Shown: positions 25,276-34,955, counted from the stretch's first letter. The stretch: DNA of 64,000 nt from Bin87 sp965221295 (GCA_965221295.1 OZ244879.1:3100001-3164000); one strand, 5' to 3'. Notes: a model not told the origin generated them from the letters alone. A program made the numbers and translations.

Positions 25276-26404
25276 TGACCGGCCGGCGAGCTCCGGTCTC
25301 CACCAGCGTCGGAAGTTCATGGCCGACGATGGCGCCCCCGCCGAGCGCCCGGTCGCCCTGGTAGAACACAGCCGCCTGGCCCGGCGTGATCGCCCGCTGC
25401 GGATCACGGAACCGCACCACCGCGCCATCGCCCGCAGCGCTCACCGTCGCCGGCGCCTCGGCGAACTTGTAGCGGATCTTGACCGATACCGGGGTTTCTG
25501 GCGGCGGCGGCGTTCCTGACACCCAGGAAACTGGGGCGGCGTATAGCGTGTCCCGATACAGGTTGTCCTCCGTGCCTACCACCACCCGGCGAGTGTCAGG
25601 TTCCAACCGGATTACGAACCTGGGCGGGCCGCCCGACAAGCCAAGGCCTCGTCGCTGACCGACGGTGTAGTACTGGATGCCGTCGTGAGCTCCCAGCACG
25701 TTGCCGTCAACGTCCACGATTTCGCCCGGCTTTTCCTCGGCGCGCTGGCGGAGAAACTCGCGGTAGTCGCCGTTGGGGATGAAGCAGATGTCTTGGCTAT
25801 CTGGCTTGTCGGCGTTGGGGAATCCGGCGTCCAAGGCCATCTGGCGGATGCGGGCCTTGGGGTAGCGGCCCACGGGCATGAGCGTGGCGGCGAGTTGGTC
25901 TTGGCGCATACCGAACAGCACATAGGACTGGTCCTTGTCTGCGTCAACGCCGCGCCTCAGGGCCCATCCCCCGCTTGGGTCGGGTTCGATGCGAGCGTAG
26001 TGGCCGGTGGCGACGTGGCTGGCGCCCAGCGTTTGAGCGCGCTGGGCGAGAAAGCTGAACTTGATCTTGTCGTTGCAGGCGATGCAAGGATGCGGCGTCC
26101 GGCCGCCTTCGTACTCGCTCTGGAAGTAGTCGATGACGAAAGAACGGAATTCTCGCTGCACGTTGAGCGTGTAGTGGGGGGCTCCCAGGATGCGACAGAC
26201 GGCCCGGGCGTCTTCCACGTCGTCCAGGGTGCAGCAGCCCCGGTAGCGCTCCGGCAGATCAACCTGGTCGATGTCGTACAGCTTCATGGTGACGCCGATG
26301 ACTTGGTAGCCCTGCTGGTGGAGCAACAAGGCTGCCACCGAAGAATCCACGCCGCCGCTCATGGCGACGACAACGCGGTCGGATGGGTTCTGGTTTGAAT
26401 TCAT
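25268..26404 (-). CDS. mnmA: tRNA-specific 2-thiouridylase MnmA
   Basis: The protein has 378 residues from the ATG at 26404. It shows the PP-loop SGGVDSS (16-22), the first catalytic Cys in PCIACNDKIKF and the second in DSQDICFIPNGDY, plus YTVGQRRGLG and a C-terminal beta-barrel. It thiolates U34 of tRNA Lys, Glu and Gln. It heads an mnmA-rnhB-yraN operon with overlapping or nearly abutting genes. The in-frame extension to 26560 has no family match. Confidence 0.96.
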   Translation of the reverse strand: MNSNQNPSDRVVVAMSGGVDSSVAALLLHQQGYQVIGVTMKLYDIDQVDLPERYRGCCTLDDVEDARAVCRILGAPHYTLNVQREFRSFVIDYFQSEYEGGRTPHPCIACNDKIKFSFLAQRAQTLGASHVATGHYARIEPDPSGGWALRRGVDADKDQSYVLFGMRQDQLAATLMPVGRYPKARIRQMALDAGFPNADKPDSQDICFIPNGDYREFLRQRAEEKPGEIVDVDGNVLGAHDGIQYYTVGQRRGLGLSGGPPRFVIRLEPDTRRVVVGTEDNLYRDTLYAAPVSWVSGTPPPPETPVSVKIRYKFAEAPATVSAAGDGAVVRFRDPQRAITPGQAAVFYQGDRALGGGAIVGHELPTLVETGARRPVNA

Positions 26405-26587
26405 CGGTTTGCAGGTTCTTGAAGGCGCTTCGATGGATGCCGTCGTCGCGGCTTGAAGGGGACGCCGGCTAGTTCGCGATGACCGGCGCTCCCCGTTCTT
26501 GGGTCGCCGCTTGCGGGCTTGACATTGGTAGTATAGCATCGGCCCGACCGGGTACACCAACCTGAACTACGCGACGGAGGCGATGCA

Positions 26588-27553
26588 ATGCCGGTAACGT
26601 TCGGATGCTCTCTACCCAGCCGCGGCGCCATGGCGTCCCCCGACAATCTGCGCAGCCTGGCGCAGCGGGCGGAGGATCTGTCTTTTGATCACGTCTGGGT
26701 CAGCGACCACATCATAATTCCCCATGAGGTCTCCTCGTTCTATCCCTACGCCGCCGATGGCGTGGCGCCATTCCAGCGGGACAATACCTACTTTGAACCG
26801 TTGGCCGCGCTCAATTTTCTGGCCGGGTGCACCTCCAAGGTCAAACTGGGCACCCACGTACTCATCCTGCCGTACCGGAACCCCGTGCTGACGGCCAAGA
26901 TACTGGCCACGCTGGACGTGCTCAGCGGAGGGCGTTTGATCCTGGGCGCCGGCGTGGGCTGGATGGAGGAGGAGTTCCAAGCGATGGGACTCGATACCTA
27001 CGCGCAGCGCGGCGAGGTAACCGACGAGTACATACAGATCTTCAAGGAACTGTGGACTTCGGATGAACCTGAGTTTCACGGGAAGCACTACGACATCAGC
27101 GGCGCCGGCTTCCTGCCGAAGCCCGTGCAACAGCCACACCCGCCAATCTGGATCGGCGGCCACACCAACCCAGCCATCCGGAGGGCCGCCAACCTGGGCG
27201 ATGGCTGGATGCCCATCGGTTTGCGCCCGCCGGCGGGACTGGAGCCGGAGGAACTGGCCGAAAAGATCGCTCGGCTGCGCCGCGTCACCGCCCGCGCCGG
27301 GCGCGCCGAGGACGCCGTTGATCTGGTCTTCAGCACCGATTGCGTCTTCCAGGACGACCCGCCCACCGACCGTCGGCTGGTGTCGGGACACCCAGAACAG
27401 ATTGCCGCTGACCTGCGACTATATCAGGACCTGGGCGTACAGCACTTCATCTTCGGTTTTCCGGCCGACAGCGCGGCCCAGCAACAGGAAGCGATGGAGC
27501 GGTTCGCCAGGGAAGTCATGCCGCTGATACCCCAGGACAAACTACATATCTAG
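26588..27553 (+). CDS. LLM class F420-dependent oxidoreductase
   Basis: The protein has 321 residues. The TIGR03619-like subgroup is indicated by the N-terminal FGCSLPSRGAMASPDNL and SFDHVWVSDHI, then KLGTHVLILPYRNPVLTAK. A later GRLILGAGVGWMEEEFQAMG segment and QQPHPPIWIGG follow. This group usually takes hydride from reduced F420. The substrate is unknown. GGAGG lies nine bases before the ATG. It is followed 37 bp later by an isocitrate-lyase family gene, so the two may form an operon for catabolism of a small organic acid. Confidence 0.9.
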   Translation: MPVTFGCSLPSRGAMASPDNLRSLAQRAEDLSFDHVWVSDHIIIPHEVSSFYPYAADGVAPFQRDNTYFEPLAALNFLAGCTSKVKLGTHVLILPYRNPVLTAKILATLDVLSGGRLILGAGVGWMEEEFQAMGLDTYAQRGEVTDEYIQIFKELWTSDEPEFHGKHYDISGAGFLPKPVQQPHPPIWIGGHTNPAIRRAANLGDGWMPIGLRPPAGLEPEELAEKIARLRRVTARAGRAEDAVDLVFSTDCVFQDDPPTDRRLVSGHPEQIAADLRLYQDLGVQHFIFGFPADSAAQQQEAMERFAREVMPLIPQDKLHI

Positions 27554-27589
27554 CCAAGCCACCCAATCTCGGATCAGGAGGCCGATGCC

Positions 27590-28477
27590 ATGACATTGCG
27601 ATCCAATTTGAAACACCGACTGGCCGCAGGTGAGACCATCGTGGCGCCGGGCGCCTACGACCCCATGTCGGCGCGGCTGGTGCAGTCGTTAGGCTTCGAC
27701 ACCGTGTACGTGGGTGGCTACATGAGCGGCGCCCATCTGGCCGTAACCGAACCGCTGATGACGTTAACGGAACAGGTGGAGGTGGCCGAACGGGTCGCCA
27801 AATCGGTGCCGCTGCCGGTCATCTGCGACGCCGGGGCCGGCTATGGGGACCCGGTGCACACCATGCACACCGTCCGCACCTTCGAGCGGGCCGGCATCTG
27901 CGGAATCCACATCGAGGACCAGGTGTTCCCCAAACGGGCTTCGTACCACGCCGGGCTGGAGCACGTGATCCCCATGGACGAGTTCCTGGAGAAGATGCGC
28001 TACGCCCTGGAAGCCCGCAGCGACCCCAACTTCCTGATCATCGGTAGGACGGACTCCTTCACCGCCGTTGAGGGGGACATGAACGACGCCATCCGTCGCG
28101 GCAACGCGCTGCGAGACCTGGGCGTGGACGTGGTGATGCCCCGGGGCGTTCGCCAGAGAGAAGATCTGGCGACGTTTCGCGCCGGCGTGCCCGACGTGCC
28201 GCTGTTGGTGATCGCCGGCACGGACGATATCACCGTCGAAGAATATGAAGAATTGGGCTACAAGGTGATCATCTACGCCACGACGCCGGCCATCGCCGCC
28301 CTGGAAGGTCTGCAGCGGGTGTACACCAGCCTGCGAGACACCGGCCACATCGGGATTGGCGCCGCCGACGTGGCCGCGCGCCGGGCCGAGGTGGAAGCGC
28401 TGATCAGCCTACCGGAGTACCAGGCCGTGGAAGCCGCGACCACCGAGCGGGAGTTCCAAGGGCGAGCGGCGCACTGA
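27590..28477 (+). CDS. isocitrate lyase/PEP mutase family protein
   Basis: The protein has 295 residues. The N-terminus APGAYDPMSARLVQSLGFD and the EDQVFPKRASYHAG block near residue 105 are typical of the ICL/PEP-mutase superfamily, with DAGAGYGDP providing the metal-binding Asp. The active loop lacks the K-K-C-G-H of true isocitrate lyase. It may therefore be an oxaloacetate decarboxylase, a methylisocitrate-lyase-like enzyme or a carboxyphosphonoenolpyruvate mutase-like enzyme. A well-placed AGGAGG precedes the ATG. The large repeat cluster G follows its stop. Confidence 0.9.
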   Translation: MTLRSNLKHRLAAGETIVAPGAYDPMSARLVQSLGFDTVYVGGYMSGAHLAVTEPLMTLTEQVEVAERVAKSVPLPVICDAGAGYGDPVHTMHTVRTFERAGICGIHIEDQVFPKRASYHAGLEHVIPMDEFLEKMRYALEARSDPNFLIIGRTDSFTAVEGDMNDAIRRGNALRDLGVDVVMPRGVRQREDLATFRAGVPDVPLLVIAGTDDITVEEYEELGYKVIIYATTPAIAALEGLQRVYTSLRDTGHIGIGAADVAARRAEVEALISLPEYQAVEAATTEREFQGRAAH

Positions 28478-28540
28478 TCGAGGCGCGCCGTCATCGCGGG
28501 CGCCCCAATTCTCCGGTCACTGCGAGCCTCCCCTTTCTGC

Positions 28541-29312
28541 TGTCATTGCGAGCGCAGCGCGGCAATCCCGTTGACCCAAACCAACGGCCGTTAGCCCCGA
28601 CGTCGAGATTGCCACGGCCTTCGGCCTCGCAATGACAGGCGCTTATGTCATTCCGAGCGCAGCGCGGCAATCCCGTTGACCACGACCTACGGCCGCTCCC
28701 CCAAACGTCGAGATTGCCACGGCCTTCGGCCTCGCAATGACAGGCGCTTATGTCATTGCAAGCGCAGCGCGGCAATCTCGTTGACCACGACCCACGGCCG
28801 TTAGCCCCGACATCGAGATTGCCACGGCCTTCGGCCTCGCAATGACAGGCGCTTATGCCATTGACAGGCGCTTATGTCATTCCGAGCGCAGCGCGGCAAT
28901 CCCGTTGACCCAAACCAACGGCCGTTAGCCCCGGCATCGAGATTGCCACGGCCTTCGGCCTCGCAATGACAGGCGCTTATGTCATTCCGAGCGCAGCGCG
29001 GCAATCCCGTTGACCACGACCCACGGCCGTTAGCCCCGACATCGAGATTGCCACGGCCTTCGGCCTCGCAATGACAGGCGCTTATGTCATTCCGAGCGCA
29101 GCGCGGCAATCCCGTTGACCACGACCCACGGCCGTTAGCCCCGACATCGAGATTGCCACGGCCTTCGGCCTCGCAATGACAGGCGCTTATGTCATTCCGA
29201 GCGCAGCGCGGCAATCCCGACGACTGCAACGCGCTGCGCTCCGCCGCCCCGCCCCCGGCGGCCGTTCGCCCAAGCATCGGGATTGCCGCGTCGCTATCGC
29301 TCCTGGCAATGA
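28541..29312. repeat. hairpin-repeat cluster G, 105-bp period
   Basis: Seven units start at 28541, 28646, 28751, 28875, 28980, 29085 and 29190. The spacing is 105 bp except once, where a 19-bp internal duplication makes it 124. Each unit has a left arm with the CGCAGCGC head and an inverted right arm with the GGCCTTCGGCC head, so the two arms have different heads. The last unit ends with a GACGC-type right arm. The link between units is CAGGCGCTTATGTCATT. Confidence 0.95.
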
Positions 29313-29634
29313 CAGTTGCTATGGTCTGTCATTGCGGGCCCTTCCCCCACCTGTCATAGGGAGCGCCTATTTTTCTGTCATTGCGAGCGCAGCGCGGCAA
29401 TCCCGTCGATCGCAGCTGACGGCCGTTCGCTTCCGCCTTCAGTTGGCCGTACGGGCGCAGGAGTCGGGGTTGCCGCGTCGCTGTGGCGGCTCACAACAAC
29501 GGAATATGGCAGCGCGCCTTTCCGTGGCGGGACGAAACGGCTCCTGCGCAGGCCGCAACCGAGATTGCTCCATCTGCCCACGTTGTGATAACCTTCCCAC
29601 TGGCACACTAACCTGCGGTAACGGCCCGAAGCGG
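29313..29634. other. gap with single repeat remnants before the tautomerase pair
   Basis: A left arm at about 29377-29405 is followed by a decayed right arm near 29466-29500. The rest, up to the ATG at 29635, shows no recognisable gene or clear promoter. Confidence 0.6.
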
Positions 29635-29979
29635 ATGATTGCCTTCAATTGCACCATACAAGAGGGAATCATTCCCAACGATTTGCGGCTCGTGCTGGCG
29701 TCGGAGTTGGCCCGGATCAGTACCGACATTCTGGGTGGCGACCCTACCGATGTATCCGTTCGGTGGATCGAAATCCCCTACGGTTTCGGGTTTCGCGGCG
29801 GCCATATTTCCACCACCTCAGCTGTGCGTGGGGAGATTCCGGCCGGCTGTGACCAGGAAACTCGCGTCCGGTTGATGCAGACCATCCAGGACCGGTGGAT
29901 GGAGTTGACCGGTTGCGCCACCGCAGAACTGGTGGTGTCCGCCCGCGACCGGCGAGATGAACCAGCAAACAGGAGTTGA
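29635..29979 (+). CDS. tautomerase-superfamily-like protein without Pro-1
   Basis: The protein has 114 residues and begins MIAFNCTIQEGIIP. Its length and the order beta strand, helix, strand followed by a second similar half (QETRVRLMQTIQDRWMELTG; AELVVSARD) fit a MIF/cis-CaaD-sized tautomerase. The residue after the initiator Met is Ile, not the catalytic Pro of the superfamily. It ends four bases before a second gene of the same type that does start Met-Pro. The two probably make one operon and possibly a heteromer. The family assignment is by pattern only. Confidence 0.6.
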   Translation: MIAFNCTIQEGIIPNDLRLVLASELARISTDILGGDPTDVSVRWIEIPYGFGFRGGHISTTSAVRGEIPAGCDQETRVRLMQTIQDRWMELTGCATAELVVSARDRRDEPANRS

Positions 29980-29983
29980 CAAC

Positions 29984-30391
29984 ATGCCGTACTACCGCTG
30001 CATCATCCCCAAAGACGCGTTGTCATTCGAGCAGCGCCAGGACATCGCCCGCGCCTTCACCGACATTCACTGCGAGAGCACCGGCGCGCCGCGGAGTTTT
30101 GTCTCCGTTGCCTTCTTCGAGACGCCCCAGGGCGAGCGCTCCGAACTGGGTTCCGAATACTATCTGGACGGCGGCAACCGAGCCGGCCGTTCCGAGGAAG
30201 TCAAGCGGCAACTGCTGACCGATCTCACCAACGCTTTTGCCGACATCGCCGACGTGCCAGCGGACCAAATCGGCGGTCGCATAACCGAAAACCCGGCGTC
30301 GTGGACCATGGAAGGCGGCTTCGTCCTGCCTGAACCCGGCCAGGAAGGGCCGGAGTGGTACGCGGAAGTAGCCGCGTCCGCCGCCGACTGA
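29984..30391 (+). CDS. tautomerase family protein
   Basis: The protein has 135 residues, with AGGAG about seven bases before the ATG at 29984. After Met removal it would begin with Pro (PYYRCIIPKDALS), the catalytic base of the 4-oxalocrotonate tautomerase superfamily. A helix (FEQRQDIARAFTDIHC) and strand (RSFVSVAFFETP) follow, then a second half (VKRQLLTDLTNAFADIADV). It is expected to isomerise or hydrate small carboxylic acids; substrate unknown. The adjacent upstream gene is a paralogue lacking the proline. Confidence 0.75.
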   Translation: MPYYRCIIPKDALSFEQRQDIARAFTDIHCESTGAPRSFVSVAFFETPQGERSELGSEYYLDGGNRAGRSEEVKRQLLTDLTNAFADIADVPADQIGGRITENPASWTMEGGFVLPEPGQEGPEWYAEVAASAAD

Positions 30392-30602
30392 CGCATCCGG
30401 CTCCCAGCGCCAGCCCGCAGTTGGCGCCGGGCGAATGTGACGTCGTAACGCGCGGTGAAGGGAACGCTTGTTGCCCGAGAACCATCCAGGGATCAATCCA
30501 AGCTCGCGTCGGTTTACGTATTCAAGCCGACCGAGCGTCACCTGACGCAGCCCGCTAGTGGCAGTCTGGAAAATTAGCGCTGAGGAGGCCTCGTTTTAAC
30601 CA

Positions 30603-33272
30603 ATGGTCTCTTTTCTGAAGAAAATGGTTGGCGACACCCCGGAGCGGGCCGCCGAAAAGATCCGCAGCCAGTTGGTTCCACACATCAACGAGCTGGAGGA
30701 GTCCATCCGGGCTCTTGATGACGCAGGCCTGCGCTCCAAAACCGACGAGTTCCGGAACCGTATCAGCTTGGGCGAGACCCTGGATGACCTGCTGCCCGAA
30801 GCCTTCGCCGTGGTCCGCGAGGCCGGCCGTCGCACCCTGGGCCAGCGACACTACGACGTCCAGCTCATCGGAGGCGTCGTGCTGCACCAGGGCAAAATCG
30901 CCGAAATGAAAACAGGCGAGGGCAAAACCCTGGTCGCAACCCTGCCGGCCTACCTCAACGCCCTTTCCGGCGACGGCGTGCACGTGGTCACCGTCAACGA
31001 TTACCTGGCCCGCCGCGACCCAGTGTGGATGGGGCCCATCTACCACCTGCTGGGACTCACCGTGGGTTGCCTCCAGCACGACGCGGCCTACGTTTACGAC
31101 CCGGAACTGACCGACGCCGGACGGGGAGGTTTCGATTATCTCGCTCCCGCTACCCGTACAGACGCTTACAAGGCCGACATCCTCTACGGCACCAACAACG
31201 AGTTCGGGTTCGACTACCTCCGGGACAACATGGCCATGGGGGTCGAGTACCAGGTGCAGGGCGGACGGCGCCACTTCGCCATCGTTGACGAGGTGGACAA
31301 CATCCTCATTGACGAAGCGCGCACGCCCCTGATCATCAGCGGCCCAGCTCAGCAGCCCGTGGAGCACTACTCCAACTGCGCCCGCCTGGCGCCGCGCCTG
31401 CGGGAGTACGAAGACTACACCATCGACGAACGCACCCAAGCCATATCGCTCACCGAGGACGGCATCGCCAGGGCCGAGCGGCATCTGCGCGTCGACAACC
31501 TCTACGAACCGGAAAACTTCCACCTGGTTCAGTACGTCGAGAATGCTGTCGTCGCCCAGATCCAGAAGATCAAAGACAAGGACTACGTGGTTCAGAACGG
31601 CGAGGTGGTCATCGTTGACGAGTTCACGGGCCGATTGCAATTCGGCCGGCGGTGGTCTGACGGCCTGCACCAAGCGGTGGAAGCCAAGGAGGGCGTCCGC
31701 ATTCAGCGTGAAAGCGTGACCTACGCCACCATCACGCTGCAAAATTACTTCAGGATGTACCGGAAATTGGCCGGCATGACCGGAACCGCGGTCACCGAAG
31801 CCGACGAGTTCTACAAGATCTACGGGTTGGAAGTCGCCGCCGTTCCCACCAACTTGCCCATGATCCGTGAAGATGGCGGCGACTTGATCTTTCCCACCGA
31901 GGAAGGGAAGTGGCGCGCTGTGATCAACAGCATCGTGCAGCGCTCCGAGGCCGGCCAGCCGGTGTTGGTGGGCACGACCTCCATCGAAACCTCGGAAGCG
32001 CTCAGCGACCGCCTTCGCAGGAGCGGGGTGCAGCACCAAGTGCTCAACGCCCGCAACCACGAGCAGGAAGCCAACATCGTCGCGCAAGCCGGGCGGGCGG
32101 GCGCCGTCACCGTGTCCACCAACATGGCCGGACGCGGCACCGACATCGTACTCGGCGGCGCGGACAGCGACCGTGAGGACTGGCAAACCGAACACGACCG
32201 GGTTATCGCCCTGGGCGGCCTGCACGTCATCGGCACCGAGCATCACGAGGCGCGCCGCGTGGACAATCAGCTACGGGGCCGCGCCGGACGCCAGGGCGAC
32301 CCCGGCAGCAGCCAGTTTTTCGTCGCCCTGGAAGACGAACTGATGCAGCGCTTCGGCGGCGACCGCATCAAGAACGTGATGAACTGGACCGGCCTCAACG
32401 ACGACGAGCCGCTGGAGAACAAGCTCGTAACCAAATCCATCACCAGCGCGCAGGTCAAGGTGGAAGGCCACCACTTCGATATTCGCAAGCATTTGCTCAA
32501 TTTTGATGACGTGCTCAACCAGCAGCGCACCGTCATCTACCACCAGCGCTCCCAGATTTTGAGCGGCGAGGGGCTGCGCGAGCGGGCTCTGGAAATGCTG
32601 CGCGCCGAGTTCAACGACCTGATGTCAACCCACCTCAGCGCCCGCCACGCCGATGACTGGAACGTGGATCCCTTCCTGGCCGGGTTGCGTCAGATCTGCC
32701 CGCCGCCGCCGGAGTTGGACACGCCCGAAAAGACGCTCCAGCGCCGCCGGGAGGCCATCGCAGACCTGCTGGACCAGCATGCCGACGCCCTCTACGACGC
32801 CAAGGAACGCGCGCTGGGCACGGAAGATATGAACACCCTAGTGCGTCTACTGATGCTGAAGTCCATCGATACCCATTGGGTCAACCACCTGACCCACATG
32901 GAGAACCTGCGTACCGGCGTAGGCCTGCAGGCGGTGGGCCAGCGCGACCCTCTCACCGTGTATCGCACGGAAGGACAGCGAGCCTTTACGGAGCTGATGC
33001 GCCAGATGCAGCGGGACGTCACACACACCCTATTCCACGTCACGCTGTCTCCGGCGGCCCCAACGCAGCGGGCGCCCGCCGAAGATCCCCAGGCAGTCGC
33101 CGGGCCAGTGGCCGGGAGAGCTGCCAGCCGCGCCCCCGTGAGTCCCATGGCGGCGGTGGCGCCGGCGCGCGCTGCGGTGGCGCCGAGGGCTGGCCGCAAG
33201 ATCGGCCGCAACGCGCCCTGCCCCTGCGGCAGTGGCCGCAAGTACAAGCGCTGCTGCGGCGCCAACTCCTGA
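30603..33272 (+). CDS. secA: preprotein translocase ATPase SecA
   Basis: The protein has 889 residues, complete. Visible motifs are GQRHYDVQLIGGVVLHQGKI, Walker A MKTGEGKTLVATLPAYLN, and the DEVDNILIDEARTPLIISG block with DEVD as the Walker B equivalent. The helicase motifs TNMAGRGTDIVLGG and LRGRAGRQGDPGSSQFF follow. The C-terminal zinc motif (CPCGSGRKYKRCC) after an Ala/Pro-rich linker binds SecB or ribosome. It drives Sec-dependent export at the membrane. AGGAGG lies 14-19 bases upstream of the ATG, somewhat far, and no nearer site is evident. Confidence 0.97.
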   Translation: MVSFLKKMVGDTPERAAEKIRSQLVPHINELEESIRALDDAGLRSKTDEFRNRISLGETLDDLLPEAFAVVREAGRRTLGQRHYDVQLIGGVVLHQGKIAEMKTGEGKTLVATLPAYLNALSGDGVHVVTVNDYLARRDPVWMGPIYHLLGLTVGCLQHDAAYVYDPELTDAGRGGFDYLAPATRTDAYKADILYGTNNEFGFDYLRDNMAMGVEYQVQGGRRHFAIVDEVDNILIDEARTPLIISGPAQQPVEHYSNCARLAPRLREYEDYTIDERTQAISLTEDGIARAERHLRVDNLYEPENFHLVQYVENAVVAQIQKIKDKDYVVQNGEVVIVDEFTGRLQFGRRWSDGLHQAVEAKEGVRIQRESVTYATITLQNYFRMYRKLAGMTGTAVTEADEFYKIYGLEVAAVPTNLPMIREDGGDLIFPTEEGKWRAVINSIVQRSEAGQPVLVGTTSIETSEALSDRLRRSGVQHQVLNARNHEQEANIVAQAGRAGAVTVSTNMAGRGTDIVLGGADSDREDWQTEHDRVIALGGLHVIGTEHHEARRVDNQLRGRAGRQGDPGSSQFFVALEDELMQRFGGDRIKNVMNWTGLNDDEPLENKLVTKSITSAQVKVEGHHFDIRKHLLNFDDVLNQQRTVIYHQRSQILSGEGLRERALEMLRAEFNDLMSTHLSARHADDWNVDPFLAGLRQICPPPPELDTPEKTLQRRREAIADLLDQHADALYDAKERALGTEDMNTLVRLLMLKSIDTHWVNHLTHMENLRTGVGLQAVGQRDPLTVYRTEGQRAFTELMRQMQRDVTHTLFHVTLSPAAPTQRAPAEDPQAVAGPVAGRAASRAPVSPMAAVAPARAAVAPRAGRKIGRNAPCPCGSGRKYKRCCGANS

Positions 33273-33350
33273 TCTCGCCGGCGGGGTAACCCTTCTGACG
33301 GCCGCTGCTTGCCAGTCGCCGCCGTGGCCTAGTCGCTGCATCGATTCCGG

Positions 33351-33584
33351 TCACTTGCCGCGCCGGAATAACCGCTTGACTAAGGTGACGGGCTGCGGTT
33401 GCGGGTCTGTCATCGTGATGGGTTTGTTGCGTCCCGAAACCCAACCCTCGGGGTCTCGCTCGAAAGCGACGCGGCAGCCGGGGGCGCAGAAATAGTAGGT
33501 GTGCCCCTCGAACTCGCTGGAGCCCCCATTGGGGTTTTCGGTGTCCACTTGCATCAGGCAGATGGGGTCGGCGGCGGTTGGCAT
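33351..33584 (-). CDS. YHS domain protein
   Basis: The protein has 77 residues. It contains one YHS domain: DPICLMQVDTENP, then FEGHTYYFCAPGCRVAFERD with the conserved Cys residues that can bind metal. The C-terminus is basic (KRLFRRGK). Such domains occur in copper or heavy-metal handling proteins and in monooxygenase partners. The role here is open. GAGGAG is found eight bases before the ATG. The gene diverges from the CMD gene across repeat cluster H. Confidence 0.85.
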   Translation of the reverse strand: MPTAADPICLMQVDTENPNGGSSEFEGHTYYFCAPGCRVAFERDPEGWVSGRNKPITMTDPQPQPVTLVKRLFRRGK

Positions 33585-33730
33585 CTGGTTTCTCCTCGCC
33601 CTGACGAATCGACGTTTGGCAGGATTATACCCTGTGCGGGGTAGGCGGCGGCGGCGCGGACGCCCAATAAGCGAAATCCGCCGTTACGCAGAAGCGCTCC
33701 GTTGCCTATCGTTGCGAGGCCGTCTCCACC

Positions 33731-34240
33731 TGTCATTGCGAGAAGCAAAGCGACGTGGCAATCTCGACGCTTGGGCGAGCGGCCGCCGGGGCCGGGCGGT
33801 GAGGGCGAACGACCGCCGGTTGCGTTCAACGAGATTGACGCGCTTCGCTCGCAATGACAGTGGAGGCTGGGCGCTCGCAATGATGGAATGGGCGGGCGCT
33901 CGCGTTCCCTCCAACTGTCATTGCGAGCAGCGCCAGCGACGCGGCAATCCCGTTGCCTGGGCCGACGGCCGCCGGGGCAGGGCTGTGAGGGCGAACGGCC
34001 GCCGGTTGCGATCAACGAGATTGCCGCGCTTCGCTCGCAATGACAGTGGAGGCTGGGCGCTCGCGTTCCCTCCAACTGTCATTGCGAGGAGCGCCAGCGA
34101 CGCGGCAATCCCGTTGCCTGGGCGAACGGTCGCGGGTCGCGATCAACGAGATTGCCGCGCTTCGCTCGCAATGACAGTGGGTGTGGATCGCAATGACAGT
34201 GGGTGGGCAGTGACAGTATGGGGGATCGCATGACAGTGGG
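33731..34240. repeat. hairpin-repeat cluster H in a divergent gap
   Basis: Three units: left arms start at 33731, 33916 and 34077, and right arms end at 33860, 34046 and 34177. Left heads are of the AGCGCCAGCGACGC type and right heads of the TTCGCT type. Extra broken right arms (GATCGCAATGACAGTGG) follow to 34240. It lies between the YHS gene and the oppositely directed CMD gene. Confidence 0.9.
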
Positions 34241-34298
34241 TGTGGACCGGCCATGGCAGGTTTCGGGCAACTGGGTAGGCGCCGGAGCCTCGGCGCGC

Positions 34299-34327
34299 TT
34301 GAATACCAACCCCGCCGGCGGTATATT
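34299..34327 (+). promoter_or_regulatory. sigma-70-type promoter of the CMD gene
   Basis: TTGAAT at 34299-34304, a 17-bp spacer, then TATATT at 34322-34327. This is 41 bases before the ATG at 34368. Confidence 0.65.
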
Positions 34328-34367
34328 GCCATCACCATACTAGAACCTGTGGTAAGGAGCCCAAATC

Positions 34368-34913
34368 ATGGCCCGTCTCAACGACGTCACCCGCGAACAA
34401 CTTGCGCCAGAACATCAGGCATTTTTCGACTCCATAGCCAGCAGCCGCGGCAGCGTGCGCGGCCCCTACGGCGTCCTGTTGCACAGCCCCGACCTGGCGG
34501 CCCGGGTGGCCCACACCGGATCGTACGTCCGATTCGACCTGGACATCACTGAAGCCCAGCGCGAGATCATCATCTGCGCCACCGCCCGTGAAATTCGCCA
34601 GCAGTACGAATTTTCAGCCCACGCTCGCCTCGCCAGGCAGGCGGGGGTCGCCGAGGACGTGGTGAACGCCATCGCCACCGGCAAGGCGCCCGAGGGCATG
34701 TCTGGCATCGAAGCGTCGTTGGTCAAGTACGTTCAGGAATTGGCGCGCAACCACAAGATCAGCGACGAAACCTTCAATGCCGTCTCCAACCACTTCGGTA
34801 CCCAGAAGACCGTGGAAATCACCGGCTTGATCGGGCATTACATGCTGGTGGGTCAGATCCTTTCCGCGTTCGAAGTGGACCTGCCTGCCGGCGTCCAGCC
34901 GGAAATCACCTGA
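34368..34913 (+). CDS. carboxymuconolactone decarboxylase (CMD) family protein
   Basis: The protein has 181 residues. The CMD/AhpD-like helical fold is indicated by LDITEAQREIIICATAREIR and the following QYEFSAHARLARQAG, in which a Glu and a His occupy the usual active-site spots. The Cys-x-x-Cys of peroxidase-type AhpD is absent, so it is not a thiol peroxidase. It may act on a lactone or be a structural relative. A DinB-family gene follows 42 bp later, probably co-transcribed. Confidence 0.88.
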   Translation: MARLNDVTREQLAPEHQAFFDSIASSRGSVRGPYGVLLHSPDLAARVAHTGSYVRFDLDITEAQREIIICATAREIRQQYEFSAHARLARQAGVAEDVVNAIATGKAPEGMSGIEASLVKYVQELARNHKISDETFNAVSNHFGTQKTVEITGLIGHYMLVGQILSAFEVDLPAGVQPEIT

Positions 34914-34955
34914 TGCGAGATCGCCATAACGGAGACAGGCATAAAGGAGACCGCC

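Noticed and set aside
24137..26404. Prophage or integrative element remnants
   Set aside because: No integrase, phage structural gene or tRNA-side direct repeat was seen here or around tRNA-Pro.
28541..29312. CRISPR-like regular array
   Set aside because: The units are long inverted pairs with almost identical spacers, there are no unique spacers, and no cas genes are present.
30555..32246. 563-codon antisense frame over secA
   Set aside because: Shadow frame of a clear SecA gene on the other strand.
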